A stretch of DNA of 64,000 nucleotides, from assembly GCA_032622095.1 (NCBI GenBank), contig CP136066.1, positions 143,435,559-143,499,558 on the forward strand, in the 5' to 3' direction. The translations under genes and the position numbers were made by a program. The notes below the pieces were generated by a model. That model was not told where the DNA came from, did not search any database, and was given only the letters and a program-made list of their open reading frames with translations. Each line of letters opens with the position of its first letter. The stretch's first letter is position 1. Below, piece by piece: positions 1 to 12,044 of this stretch. This DNA comes from Siphonodentalium dalli (taxonomy: Eukaryota; Mollusca; Scaphopoda; Gadilida; Siphonodentaliidae).

Positions 1-505
1 TTTCTATGCCCATATGACGTATAAAATGGGCCATGTGGCATCGCAGTTTCGAGTATCCAACTCTTCCGTGTCAGAACGTTCAAACGGAAAGCACGTGAAC
101 TATGTAATCTCCGTTTTGCCCGTGAGTCTCCCAATTTGATGTATTAAACCCATCTCTCCTGCAACCTCCATATAATCTCACGGTTGGGGAATGCAGGTAA
201 TAAAAACAGTTTATGTAAAAAAAATTCTGTTGCATTCTGGGATCCACAGGGTGGGGGGGGGGGGGGGGGTCCTATGATTTTAGCAGTTTTCTATTTCTCT
301 GTGGGCATCTTCTGAGAAACAGATGTTTCAATAGTGATGAATTATAGTATTTTAATCATATTTTATGGCATAGATTGTTATTAAAACCGTATATCAAGTC
401 ACTATAAAAAAAATAATCGGCGACTCAAAAATTAATAAGTGGGCCTTTAAAACTGTCAGAGGTGGGATATATTTGTAATTCGGTGCATGTATTTATACTT
501 TTTAG
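1..505. other. DUT upstream intron
   Basis: AT-rich intron sequence before the first visible exon. It contains a G-homopolymer tract near 252-270. No exon with the expected dUTPase motif 1 start is present. Confidence 0.6.
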
Positions 506-597
506 TGCTCATGACTGTGTTGTCCCAGCCAATGGTAAATTTTTGGTGAAAACAGACATCCAGATCGCTCTGCCTGATGGTTGCTATGGGCGTGTTG
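506..597 (+). CDS. DUT: DUT exon (end of motif 1 to GRV)
   Basis: The acceptor is tttttag before 506 and the donor is gtaagt after 597. Length is 92 nt: one base closing an upstream codon, 30 codons, one base opening the next. It reads [12 protein letters not shown] and then [16 protein letters not shown], a close match to animal dUTPases. The upstream exon with AGYDLYS is not in bases 1-505. Confidence 0.93.
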
Positions 598-3500
598 GTA
601 AGTTCTGGTTAAGCTTTTCAAAACTTTTGTGCTTTCATTTTATGGTTGCAGTAAAAACTAGCGTTAACAAGACTGAAGGTGCATAGGAATATTCCACCAT
701 CACAGACTGTCAGTTCATGTGTTCTTAGTATCTGTCCAAAAGAAAATTACATATTACAAATATGTTGTCTTATTAATTCAGAAAACTTTTCTCAACAAGA
801 AAGAATTTAATATTTGGATTCAATTGCCAAATAATTTTTACCCTTCCCTTCTGTGGGTTTCACATTTGTATCTTAATCTTGAGTTTTTACATTTCTTTGA
901 TAATGAATCAATGATATATTATTTTGTTTATGTTATTTATTTTAGCCCCCAGATCTGGCTTGGCTGTGAAGAACTTCATTGATGTTGGTGGTAAGTGCTA
1001 CATTACAAAAAAAATATTCTGTGGCAGGGAAATATCAAGGACTGTTTTGATACCTGTTAGCCGCCCTTCCCTGGAGACTGGAGCAGTTGTTAATTCATGG
1101 GTGCTAAAATGTCCACTCGTACCTCTCGTCAAAATGTTTAGAGCACTTGATCGTTTATTCAGTTTTGAACTGTTTGATGGTATATTTTAGTATATTTATA
1201 CCTATCCAATCTCAGTTCAATTATGAGCATGTGAAAGTGTAACTGGAGTTACTGGATATATGTCAGCAATTATGTCTATCCCACAATGTGACGATGACAT
1301 TTTGTTTAAAAAAAAACCCAACTTACGATTATATTAAGGGCACAATTACATCCATCTTCAGAATTGTGAGAGCAATCTATCTGTCACTGTATTTTCCTTG
1401 TGGAAAGGACTGTATAATTACACTTACAACTCGAGAAACCCAAATGTCTACAGTGTACAGGGTTGGGGCGATTACATACCAATGTAATCGATTACGATTA
1501 CAATTACTTTTGATTTACATGATTACGATTACTGATTACATTTTTTCCAATGTAATCGATTACAAATCTTTAGTAAATGTAATCGATTTCTTTTTGATTA
1601 TGATTACATCTGATTACAATAGTTGGTTTCCAACCATTTTGATGGCATAGGAATAAATAATGAAATAATTCAAAATAACATGTCTAATATGATTGAATAA
1701 AGACATCACTGCATAACATGGAAACAAGAAAAGACTGAAACAATAGAAAGATGCAAGCAAAAAACATAAAAACTTTTTTTTTACATTTACATGTATTGGA
1801 AAGGTTTCATCAGGCTATAATTAAAAAGGTATTTGTTTGTCCTCGCCCCGACCGACTCGATTTTAATGGCCGACTGGAAATTATTTTATTGAGATTGAGA
1901 ATTTTGTTTTTTAAAAACAACAACAATTTCAGTAGTGGTATGTTGTCTGAGAAGCTCATTTTCGGTCAGAAACTCCAGCAACTGTGACTGAACAGCATAA
2001 TTATTTATTGTTCTTATTAAATTTTAAATTTGTTATCAAATTAATCCCTGACTTTTATTAATATTGATACCCTCGGCCTGCACCATGGAGGGAACCCTTA
2101 ATATGCCATTCCACCTTGCAAAAAAAAATTAAAAATCCCTACCTACCTACCCACCTGAAAATGTTTGGGTAGGGGTGTGGACAAACAAACAATTTATTAA
2201 TTTTGGCCTCATGAAGTTATACACCAACTTATTGGGAATACATTATGTTTTATTTGTATTTATTTATGTAAATAATTTTAAATATATTTTTAATTTTCTT
2301 ACATGCATTCAAACGAACGCATAATATTTATGAAAATATCACCAGAAACAATTATAAAATATTTGCATGTTCTGTTAGATTCAATACCCAACACAATGAA
2401 GATAATATTAAGATTTATTTGATGATCATCCGTTGGTAATCCTGATGAGGATTAAATTAGGCTTAACTCCATGGGTGCAGTAAATGACAAACCAACTAAT
2501 TAGGTCTACCGATGTACTTCACACCTTCTTTGTTCAGTTAATTAGCCCTATTGTGTGACTTTACAGCCATTGTCTGCAGCAATCCCAATTCAATTTAATC
2601 TCAATTGAAGTTGGCTACCCTATTTATTCATATTAGAACATTTCATTTGTCTGTATCACAAGTTTATTGCTATTCGTGCTGTATTCAACAAGTGTGTTGT
2701 TATCTGTGTCAACTGCCAGAATGTACATACACACTGTACCACTAACATAAGACTCTAATATGGTGTATGTATGTTTGCACACTCCATAGTACCACAGTAT
2801 GAGACTGAGTATCCAATAGCCATCCATATGGATATTTTAGTAAAATTAATCAAAATGTAATCATGATTACAGGTACAATTGAATGTAATCGATTACGATT
2901 ACTTGTAATCAAGAAATGTCATGATTACAGATGATTACTCCAAATTTTGTAATCGATTACTTTGATTACAATTACTGATTACGATTACCCCAACCCTGGT
3001 CTACATGCACTTCCCCAACAAAATCAACATTCGTTACTTTTATTCACACTCAATGTGAACTGACAAATTAATTTAGTGCCTATTTCCAACAACGCTTTGG
3101 AAGAGTGCATGGAAGTTTCGTCTACAATAGCAAACTTGAAAGCAAATGTCTTAGTGTCTACTTGAGACGAGTGCAGATAATGCATTTGGGGACCATGTTA
3201 GATCTCAGGTTTTCTTTGATCAATCGGCATGAAATTTGGTGAGTCATCTTTCACGACACAATAAAGGCTGTGGTCCAAATTGGCCACATTGGACGTATGG
3301 TTGAAAAGTTATAAACGTGCCAAAAGTGGGAACGAGTTTATATACAACACAGTTGAGAACACACACACACAAACAACAGGTTTTTATATATATACAGTAA
3401 TGCTCTAATTAATCGACCTCTTAACCACAGCAGAATTATGGGTAACTTTTCAGGATTTAGTCGGAAATATGGCTTGTTGCCATTCATCGGAAAGCTCTCA

Positions 3501-6500
3501 CCGTACAACACAGTTGAGAACACACACACACAAACAACAGGTTTTTATATATATACAGTAATGCTCTAATTAATCGACCTCTTAACCACAGCAGAATTAT
3601 GGGTAACTTTTCAGGATTTAGTCGGAAATATGGCTTGTTGCCATTCATCGGAAAGCTCTCGGTGAGAGCTTTCCGATGAATGGCAACAAGCCATATTTCC
3701 GACTAAATCCTGAAAAGTTACCCATAATTCTGCTGTGGTTAAGAGGTCGATTAATTAGAGCATTACTGTAGATATGAGGATACTGATACTTGTATCCTCT
3801 GCTAGAAAACTGGTGTCCCTAAATTATCTCTGTATTCTTCCCTGTTCTGTGGGCAAACTATAACTGTACTAAATTGGTAAAAAGAAACTATGATACTTAG
3901 CTCAGCTCAGCAGAACAATTCAAGGCCATTCACAATTCTCTATACATTGGTGTTAATCTTAGACTGTGATTTAATAGGCCTAAACAATATACTAGTAAAT
4001 TGAGGTTTATTCTTCATTACTCTTCAGCTGGTGTGATTGACCAGGATTACAGGGGAAATGTTGGCGTTGTGATGTTTAACTTTGGCGCCAAAGAATTCAA
4101 TGGTGAGTTCTGCTTATCCTGTTGCCGTTTTCTCGGGAACCGAATAAATATATCTGTACATTTTTTGTGTGAAAATAGTCACACCCCTACGGAATCTTAT
4201 TTGGACCCCACATCTATCAATTGATAAAATTCTTAGCGGCAAAAATGCATTTAGACTAGTGTTGTCAGAAATATAATGGCAAAGTAGTAAATTCTTTTTA
4301 TTATCACTATTTAAACATGATTTTGGAGGGCATCACGGTTATTAGTCGCCTGACAGAAATGCTTAACAGCCCAACATCCTATTCGTCTCTGTCCACTATT
4401 GAATGGCTGCCAATAGAATCGTAATGCCGAGAAACTCATTACTTTTATTACCACTCATGTACCATGACCTAAATATTGTGTGAAGTCATTTGTTCCAGAA
4501 AATATTTGAAATTCCATAAAAGCAATTTTATCAATTGTTGTTTTAATATTAACAAAAAATAAAGTTGTTTATTAACAAACAAATAAAGTGTGATCCAGAC
4601 ATCGAATGGGGTGTACTTTTTGGGTTGAGAAGTTCAGTTCAGAACTTCAGATATGTCCATGCCATTGTTAAAGTGACGGGCTGTAGGCTGTTATTGAGAC
4701 ACTGCAGGACATAAGGTTTCATCATAGTTTCTCCCATTCAGTTATGAAAGTATAAATTGGAATAGTCTTATCATTCATTCATCTAGAGGGATGTTCAGCA
4801 AATGTAAGCAGACAACAGACTGAAAAACAGATGATATTAAGTGCATGGATTCTTATTCATTGGAGGAAAATGATTAGATAACAAGTTCAACAAACAACCA
4901 GGAACCTTGTCCTTCTAAATGGCTGTTTGTTGAACTTTTTATCTGAACACATTCCTAAGGAAAGCACTCGTTTATATGAGTATTTAGTAAGGCAGAAACA
5001 AAATACTTCTGTTTCTGATATTAAACATTGGGAAAATTTTCCTTTAAAAAAAAAAAAAACCTTCAGCCACAAGTAATATAATAGTGTAGTATTGGAATAT
5101 GGTAGATCCATGTGTATTGAAAGTAAGCCAAGCATGAAGCATTGGATAAAAGCATGTTGTCCCTTGAATTCATTCTCTCGGCAGTAAGATCTCAACCAAC
5201 GTTGCGCTTAATAACCCACTTATTTTAATATTTTTGCTTTTGGGATTGTGAAAACAATAAATATTCACATTGACACTCTTAACAGGTAACTATATAGACT
5301 TGCTATATAGAAAATTGAAAAAAAACACTGAAGCAAGCAAGAAAATCGCAGCTAGACAGGGTATCGGAAACAAAGAAGTTTTTTTTTTTGCCTAAAGAAA
5401 CTGAAAGAAAGGGTTAAATTGTGACACAAAAGTTCCAATAAATCATCTTTTCAATATCTGGTGTGTACAATGCCGATGCTAAATTAGGGGATATTTAAAT
5501 TAAAGTATCTTTTTTCAGTGAGTAAAGGAGACCGAGTAGCACAGCTGATCTGTGAGAGAATCTTCTTGCCGGAAATCCAAGAATGTGAGGTTAGTATTAG
5601 TTAATATTTCAGCTGTTTAATTATTTGTTTATTTGGCCAAATAAATACACCTCCCTCGGCACTGAAAATATTTCTTAAAACGCTTCATAAAACATTTTTT
5701 TTCTGTAAGAAATATTGGATTTGAACAGTTATGTTCTAATAATCGGGATCGGCCTTCAGATAAATAATCGCTTCAGGCTGTTTGAATATCTAAGCGCAAT
5801 ATGAACCCTTCAATAAACTTAAGCCCTACAAGCTAATATATTATATATATTATAGTATAAAATTGCCCAAAACCCCTGCAAAACCTGTTATTTATCAACA
5901 TTTTCTTCAACGCCGGTTTGTCAAATAATTGACACAAATAAGCCACTTGATTTTAGAGTTATCCATCTTCATTCGCAATTTGATCCGAGACCGTCTTCTC
6001 GTCAACTTTTACTGGGCCACTAGTGGTATTGTGATGAATTATAATAGATTTCAAAAATTGATATCCAATCACTCTCAGCTTTGATGGGTGGGTTCCTCGA
6101 CTCGAATCAAATATGTTTTACCCCGAAGCCAAATAAATAGTAATTGAGAGGTGCTTAAACGGATTGTGCGTCTTTAAAGTCAAAATGTGTATAAACCAGG
6201 GCTTTTGATAAATTAACATTATTTTTATTGTTCTAGCTAGAATTGATGCTGATAGTCCATAATCTTGGAATAGGTCAAGAAAATTAACAAATGGCAATAA
6301 AATATTTCCAGTCGACGTTTAAACGACCAGTCAGTCTGGCGAGGACACATTCAATTTATCAATGCCTCAGCCCCTACTCAGTTGTCATCCTTGGGTGGAT
6401 ATCTGCCAATGCATTATTCTGATTATTGGCTGATCACTATTAGGAACAAATTCAATTGATTAATATCATGATAACTCTAGTATTTATCTTAATCTTGTCT

Positions 6501-6574
6501 GTTTATTCTCATTACAGTCTCTTGATGAAACGGATCGAGGATCTGGAGGTTTTGGTTCAACGGGAACGAATTAG
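506..6574 (+). CDS. DUT: dUTPase gene, 3' part (five exons, 5' end outside window)
   Basis: Deoxyuridine triphosphatase hydrolyses dUTP to dUMP and pyrophosphate, which keeps uracil out of DNA and supplies dUMP for thymidylate synthesis. The enzyme is a homotrimer. Five exons (506-597, 946-990, 4028-4102, 5519-5589, 6518-6574) join in phase with GT-AG borders. They encode residues running from just inside motif 1 to the stop. Visible motifs are PRSGLA (motif 2), [14 protein letters not shown] (motif 3, with the uracil-pocket tyrosine), GDRVAQLI (motif 4) and the glycine-rich [10 protein letters not shown] arm (motif 5) that closes over the active site. The first base of exon 1 completes a codon begun in an exon left of the window, so the start and the first half of motif 1 are missing. 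The C-terminus ends GSTGTN, as in animal enzymes of usual length. No frameshift or internal stop was seen, so the gene looks functional. Confidence 0.96.
946..990 (+). CDS. DUT: DUT exon (motif 2)
   Basis: This 45-nt exon lies between tttatttttag and gtaagt. The split codon G+CC gives Ala, then [20 protein letters not shown] is the phosphate-binding motif 2 with its conserved serine. Phase 1 in, phase 1 out. Confidence 0.93.
1458..2998. mobile_element. hAT-like non-autonomous element
   Basis: The inverted ends begin cagggttgggg and end ccccaaccctg. Both ends carry runs of taatcgattac-type subterminal repeats (1465-1640 and 2853-2990). The flanks gtctacag (with four extra bases before the left end) and gtctacat look like a 7-8 bp target duplication, the size hAT elements make. 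About 1.5 kb, with no transposase frame. It lies in a DUT intron. Confidence 0.65.
3343..3770. mobile_element. Tc1/mariner-type hairpin MITE with a duplicated left arm
   Basis: The ends are TA + cagtaatgctctaatt and its mirror cattactg + TA. The left arm with about 50 bp of flank is repeated head-to-tail (offset 161 bp, 3343-3503 and 3504-3660). It is followed by one inverted arm (3661-3768) that pairs with either. Other copies are at 18003, 23937, 36568, 38164 and 49630. No coding capacity. Confidence 0.75.
4028..4102 (+). CDS. DUT: DUT exon (motif 3)
   Basis: This 75-nt exon lies between ttactcttcag and gtgagt. The split codon G+CT gives Ala, then [19 protein letters not shown] and AKEFN. 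Motif 3 carries the catalytic aspartate and the tyrosine that stacks on the base. The 3-kb intron before it holds a hAT-like element (1458-2998) and a hairpin MITE (3343-3770). Confidence 0.93.
4712..5413. mobile_element. TTAA-type MITE (CCCTTTCTTTACT family), interrupted
   Basis: It shares the body of a dispersed family: ctcccattcagttatgaaag, then ggagggatgttcag, then an inverted aacaagttcaacaaac hairpin. It ends in gaaagaaaggg + TTAA (5414-5417). Its right terminus is split by the element at 4991-5392. The left end is degraded and approximate. The family's 3-bp-CCC ends and TTAA flanks suggest a piggyBac relative. Confidence 0.6.
4991..5392. mobile_element. PIF/Harbinger-like MITE with TAA target duplication
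   Basis: A 402-bp element with inverted ends ggcagaaacaaaatac... and ...gtttttttttttgcc, and an inner pair of tgtttctgata / tatcggaaaca. It splits the outer MITE's terminus agtaaagaaaggg exactly at TAA, with TAA on both sides (4988-4990 and 5393-5395). A 3-bp TWA duplication is the PIF/Harbinger signature. A sister copy lies at 12045-12453. Confidence 0.6.
5519..5589 (+). CDS. DUT: DUT exon (motif 4)
   Basis: This 71-nt exon lies between ttttttcag and gttagt. The split codon G+TG gives Val, then [15 protein letters not shown] and [16 protein letters not shown] is motif 4. It starts only about 105 bp downstream of a nested transposon pair (4712-5413). Confidence 0.93.
5940..6240. repeat. Degenerate copy of the AGGTACTC palindrome family
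   Basis: Shares cacttgattttagagttatc and the stretch from ggttcctcgactcgaatcaa to ccccgaagccaaa with the palindromic element at 41989-42436 and the copy at 53818-54234. It lies in the last DUT intron. Confidence 0.6.
6518..6574 (+). CDS. DUT: DUT last exon (motif 5 and stop)
   Basis: The acceptor is cattacag. The exon reads [18 protein letters not shown] and then TAG at 6572-6574. The [10 protein letters not shown] arm is the flexible P-loop-like motif 5. The 3' UTR follows. AATAAA strings occur near 7569 and 7664, but I cannot tell which is used. Confidence 0.94.
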   Translation, partial: SLDETDRGSGGFGSTGTN

Positions 6575-6914
6575 TCCTGTGATCATCAACAGATATACAT
6601 ATATAAATATTATATTCATAGTTATGTACAGTGTACAGAAATATATTTTTTATGAATTCAGAGTGCTCAAAAATAATTATGTCACCTGATTTATTTGACA
6701 TGGGCAACGTAAGTTGTTAAGTCATGTTTGCGCTTTATAGCAGGAAATTAATATGGAATCCTGAATCATTCGTTCAACATTGTGTTCAAAGTTTAAACTA
6801 AAAGAATCTCATATTTGTATGATTGTCTAATTGAAACATTTGACCATGTCAGAATCGTACACAAGTTTTAATGCATTGTTTCTTCCAGCATATCAGTTTT
6901 TTTAAATCTGAATA

Positions 6915-7285
6915 TAGGGTTCCCACAGGGCATTGAAGATCTGGAATAACCTTACATTTGATAAGTGGCCATTGAAGGCCTGGGAAGTGCTTGATTTGCC
7001 ATAGGATTAAAATCTGATCAGAATCATGATGCTTAGTTTGTCACTTTGATTCTTACAAAGCAGCTGATTTCGCTGTAGGAATGCTATATTTTGATTCTCG
7101 CAACAAGTTATGGACTTTAAGGCCTGATATGGGGCTTTGAATTTCAGCAATATTAGCACCGCTTCCTGGAATTCTAATTTATTCTGAATTGCTTATTATT
7201 ATAGTGAATTCGGTCTTTTAAAAAAATGTGAAATTTGCCGAAAATTAGCCTTGAAGTTTGTCAGTTCTAACCTGTGGGAACCCTG
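6915..7285. mobile_element. hAT-like MITE with AGGGTTCCCAC ends
   Basis: It begins agggttcccacagg and ends cctgtgggaaccct, inverted, about 370 bp, just 3' of DUT. The AGGGTTCCC terminus followed by ccttgaa-type words resembles animal hAT non-autonomous elements. I could not define a clear 8-bp target duplication. A decayed relative occurs at about 16927-17165 inside the satellite. Confidence 0.5.
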
Positions 7286-7924
7286 GGATTGTCAAGACAA
7301 TTCGTCTCTGCATTTATCATTTTTGCATTTATTATTTCAGTATTTGAAATGTGTCATGATTTCTCAAGATGGTTGGTCAATTTAAAGTCAAATAATTCCA
7401 CCTGGATTTGCTTTGTCATTGTCAAATCAATCTGCTATGTAATTTTCCCCTATTGTAAAAATCAAGTGATAATTATTACCCTAGCAAAAATTGCATTTCC
7501 TGATAGCTAAAAACCTGATTTTTAAAATGTTATAGTATACTGCTATAGCTACTGTGATTTGCAAAGCAAAAATAAATTTGACATACCGTTGAGTAGAATA
7601 GAAAACATTTCTTAAGAACAAACTAAATTCAATTGAACTGTACTTGAATATTTATGAGTCAATAAACCTGAAAATATGTCAACTTAAGAATGGCATTATT
7701 TTTCCATAGCAAAATTTGACTGACTAATTTTATGTTAATATTAAGGCAAGCTTTTGGTTTTCAGGTGGTAAGCAGTTCCCAGAGCACATCAAACCCATAA
7801 CTCTTCCCTGGCAACCATTTCAATTTTGTATTATTTACAAAGACATAACTTAATTATAATGAGGACACATGAATTTTACATGTTGGTGTAATTTTGTCTG
7901 TAATATTGTCCTGTAAATTTGCTT
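7286..7924. other. AT-rich intergenic DNA
   Basis: Follows the DUT 3' region. Two AATAAA strings (about 7569 and 7664) could serve as distant polyadenylation signals. No gene seen. Confidence 0.4.
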
Positions 7925-8570
7925 TGGTCTCATCTATCCACCATCTATCCACCATTCCGTCTTGTTGTCTTATTCACTTTGTCGCACAGATTTTCATTGG
8001 TCCCATTCATCAATAGTTTTGTTTCGTAGGTTTTCATTTTCGTAGGTTTTTCGTTGATCCATTTCATCTTATCATTTTGTCTCATAGATTTTCAATGGTC
8101 CCATTTATCTATTCTAACTCATACATACTCGTTGGTCTTATTCATTTATTCACTTTGTCTCACATATTTTCATTGGTCCCATTCATTTATCATATTGTCT
8201 TAGATTGTCATTGGTCCTATTCATCTATTCTAACTCATATATTCTCGTTGGTCATATTCATTTATTCACTTTGTCTCACAGATTTTCATTGGTCCTATTC
8301 ACCTACCATTTTATCTAGTAGGTTTTCATTGGTCCCGTTCATGCATTCCATCTCATACATTCTCATTGATCCCACTCATCTATCTCAGTCTCATACATTC
8401 CCATTTGTCACATATTGTCTCGCAGATTTTCGTTGGTCCATTCATCTATTATTCTAACTCATATATTTTCATTGGTCCCATTAATTTATCACTCTGTCTC
8501 ATGCATTCTCATTTCTAGTCATATGTTCACTAGTCACATTTTTCATCTTGTTTCACTCTTTTAACTGACT
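7925..8570. repeat. Satellite block 1 (TCATTGGTCCCATTCAT type)
   Basis: Irregular tandem units built from tcattggtcccattcatcta and ctcatacattctcgttggt, roughly 40-55 bp per period. The open frame across it (about 8077-8457) is a by-product of the repeat. A short (TA)n follows at about 8583-8598. Confidence 0.85.
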
Positions 8571-8599
8571 CCCCCCCTCTAGATATATATATATATATC

Positions 8600-9004
8600 T
8601 CCTACTCTTGATTTAAAAAAAATTTCTCAATCCAGGCATTTTAACCAAATTTGAAAAATAATGTACTTAGCAACCTGTAGTCGTTTCAATTAAAAAAAAA
8701 AAAATTCTCCACTATCTCTCCAATGAAAGGATATTTTGCCTGTCAGCTCACCAACATTTGCTCAGAAAATTGTCATAACCCAATTGTCACGGACGTTTGA
8801 TCGTCTAATTATACAGGCGATATCATTCGTAAAGTTATGTGTGGACTGCAGCGTCATACTGCATGGGTCACATTAGATGTTATTTATAGCGATACAGTAA
8901 TTTGATAATAGAAAACACGGGCATTTTATCCAGGCATAGTATGTGCAGCTATTAGAATCGGGTTTACCCAGAACTGGTCCTGACAGTGAAAGAGTTAAAC
9001 CATA
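8600..9004. other. Unique AT-rich spacer
   Basis: Sits between satellite blocks 1 and 2. It has an A tract near 8692-8704. No gene or repeat family recognised. Confidence 0.4.
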
Positions 9005-9554
9005 CATTATCATTATTCATAACCAATACTCATTATGCCCACTCGCAATGCTCATTATAATTCTTACTACAACAACTAACCAGTGCTATTAATTCATATC
9101 ATGGGTCCATCCATTCGTCATAATCACTAGTCCATTTGTTTCTCATTAAAACAAATCATTAACTTCTCATAATCACAGGTTCATCCATTCCTCAATACTA
9201 AACCGTTCATCTCATCATCTAATCCATTCATTCACTAGTTTATTCATTTATCATCATTGCTGGTTCTCTCTTGCAAGTTGCTCATAATTACATGCAACTA
9301 ATTTATAAGTATTAATCCATTCATAATCGCTAGTTAATATCCATTCATTTCTCAGTCACTAGTTCATCCATTTCTCATAACCACTAGCTCATTCATTTCT
9401 CATAATCACAAGTTATTTCATTTCCTGTAATCACAAGTTCATTCATATGTCATAATCACAAGTTCATTCGTATCTCATAATCACTAGTTCACATCATTTC
9501 TCATAATCACAAGTTCATTCATATCCCATTATCACAAGTTTTTCATTCATATCA

Positions 9555-10260
9555 CATCACAAGTTGATTTATATCTCATAATCACAAGTTCATTCATATT
9601 CCATTATCGCAAGTTCATTCATATCCCATAATCACAAGTTCATTCATATCCCATTATCACAAGTTCATTCATATCCCATTATCACAAGTTCATTCATATC
9701 CCATAATCACAAGTTGATTTATATCTCATAATCACAAGTTCATTCATATTCCATTATCACAAGTTCATTCTTATCCCATAATCACAAGTTCATTCATATC
9801 CCATAATCACAAGTTCATTCATATCCCATCACAAGTTGATTTATATCTCATAATCACAAGTTCATTCATATTCCGTTATCACAAGTTCATTCATATCCCA
9901 TAATCACAAGTCCATTCATATCCCATTATCACAAGTTCATTCATATCTCATAATCACAAGTTCATTCATATCCCATCACAAGTTGATTTATATCTCATAA
10001 TCACAAGTTCATTCATATTCCATTATCACAAGTTCATTCATATCCCATAATCACAAGTTCATTCATATCCCATAATCACAAGTTCATTCATATCCCATCA
10101 CAAGTTGATTTATATCTCATAATCACAAGTTCATTCATATTCCATTATCACAAGTTCATTCATGTCCCATAATCACAAGTTCATTCATATCTCATAATCA
10201 CAAGTTGATTTATATCTCATAATCACAAGTTGATTTATATCTCATAATCACAAGTTCATT
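9555..10260. repeat. Higher-order repeat within satellite block 2
   Basis: The 25-bp units are arranged in a repeated order. A variant unit cacaagttgatttatatctc recurs at irregular spacings of about 120-150 bp, each time followed by one attcatattcc unit and two or more attcatatccc units. This points to amplification of multi-unit blocks. Confidence 0.7.
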
Positions 10261-10651
10261 CATATTCCATAATCACAAGTTCATTCATACCCCATTATCA
10301 CATTATCATTCATTTCAGTTCATTTCAGTTCATTTCAGTTCATTTCTCATAATCAACAGTTCATTCATTTCAGTTCATTTCTCAATTTCTCATAATCAAA
10401 AGTTTATTCATTTCTCATAATCTCAAGTTTGTTAATTTCAGTTTATTTCTCATAATCACAAATTTATTCATTTCAGTTCATTTCTCATAATTAATAGTTA
10501 ATTCATTTCTCATAATCACTAGTTCATGCCATTTCTCATTATCACAAGTTTATTCACTTCTCATAATCACTAGTTCACATCATTTCTCATAATCTCAAGT
10601 TCATTTATTTCTCATAATAACTAGTTCATTCATTTCCCATAATAACTAGTT

Positions 10652-11018
10652 AAAGTGATGTGTAACACTAATGTATAGGGTGATCAAATAGAAATTGGCA
10701 ATAATCATGCTTAAAGTGTTATTTTTACAAAAAATATATCCAAATTGACAACACACCGTCTTTGTTATATTTTAATTAAATGCAGTGACTCTCAATTGCG
10801 AAATTGTTTTCGTTACCTTATCACGGATATTTGCGCCCCGAATAGAAAAGTCAATATTTACAATTGGGCATAGTTCAGACGATGTATTCTATGGAGTGGT
10901 ACATTCAATTTGCTTGAGATATTCGGCGATAATAGAATGCTAGATTCCTCCAGGTGGTATAGCACCTGAATACTAACAGTTTCATGCAACCTAACAAGTC
11001 CACAATGTCTTGAATTCA
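10652..11018 (+). mobile_element. TTAA-type element copy 1 inside satellite
   Basis: Runs from ttaaagtgatgtgtaacact to acaagtccacaatgtcttga. It contains ctcaattgcgaaattg and gatgtattctatggagtggt. Homologous to 60759-61118 in an RNF111 intron, which is flanked by exact TTAA on both sides. No coding capacity. Confidence 0.75.
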
Positions 11019-11251
11019 TTTCTCATAATCTCTACATGTAGTTCACGTCATTTCTCATAATTACAAGTTCATTCATTTCTCATAATCATAAGTTCATTCA
11101 TTTCTCATAATCACAATGTTATTCATTTCTCGTAATCACAAGTTCACTTCAGTTCATTTCTTCTCATAATCACTAGTTCACGTCATCTCTCATAATTACA
11201 AGTTCATTCATTTATCATAATCACTAGTTCATGCCATTTCTCATAATCACT

Positions 11252-11584
11252 AGTTAAAGTGATGTGAAACACTAATGTATCAATTAGAAATGGGGAATAA
11301 TCATGCTCAAAGTAATTAATGTTACAAATATATCCAAATCGATTAATTAAATGCAGTGACTCTCGATGGCAATCTTGTTACTTTATCGCTGGTAGTTGCA
11401 TCCCAAATAGAGAAGTAAATATTTGCAACTGAACATAGTTCCGACGATGTATTCTGTGGAGCGGTGCGGTCGATTTGCTTGAGATATTCGGCGATGTTAG
11501 AAGCTACATTCCTCCAGTTGGTATAGCACTTGAATACTAACCTATCAGTTTCACAAAACCCAACAAGTCCATAATGTCTTGAAT
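11252..11584 (+). mobile_element. TTAA-type element copy 2 inside satellite
   Basis: Same ends as copy 1 (ttaaagtgatgtgaaacact ... aagtccataatgtcttga), with small internal deletions. The minus-strand frame through it is non-coding. Confidence 0.75.
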
Positions 11585-11629
11585 TCATTTCTCATAATCA
11601 CTGGTTCATTCATTTCTCATAATCACTAG

Positions 11630-11722
11630 TTACAGTGATGTGAAACACTAATTGATGTGTAGGGTGATCAAAATAGAAATTGAGAACAAGCAACCGAACA
11701 AGTCCATAATACGTCTTGAATT
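11630..11722 (+). mobile_element. Internally deleted copy of the TTAA-type element
   Basis: Only the two ends remain: acagtgatgtgaaacactaa ... aaatagaaattgagaa is joined directly to caaccgaacaagtccataat. About 90 bp, in satellite block 2. Confidence 0.65.
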
Positions 11723-12044
11723 CATTTCTCACAATCACTAATTGTAGTTATTGTCATTTCTCCTAATTACAAGTTCATTCATTTCTCATAATCACAAGTT
11801 CACTTCAGTTCATTTCTTCTCATAATCACTAGTTCACGTCATTTCTCATAATCACAAATTAATTCATTTCTCGTAATCACAAGTTCATCCATTTCTCATA
11901 ATTACAGGTTCATCCATTTCTCATAATCACTAGTTCATTCATTTCTCATAATCACAATGTTATTCATTTCTCGTAATCACAAGTTCACTTCAGTTCATTT
12001 CTTCTCATAATCACTAGTTCACTTCAGTTCATTTCTTCTCATAA

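Noticed and set aside
8077-8457. 126-codon frame
   Set aside because: Lies wholly within satellite block 1. The pseudo-protein only reflects the repeat unit.
9400-10310. CRISPR-like appearance of regular 25-bp repeats
   Set aside because: There are no spacers. Units are contiguous and diverged, in an animal genome.
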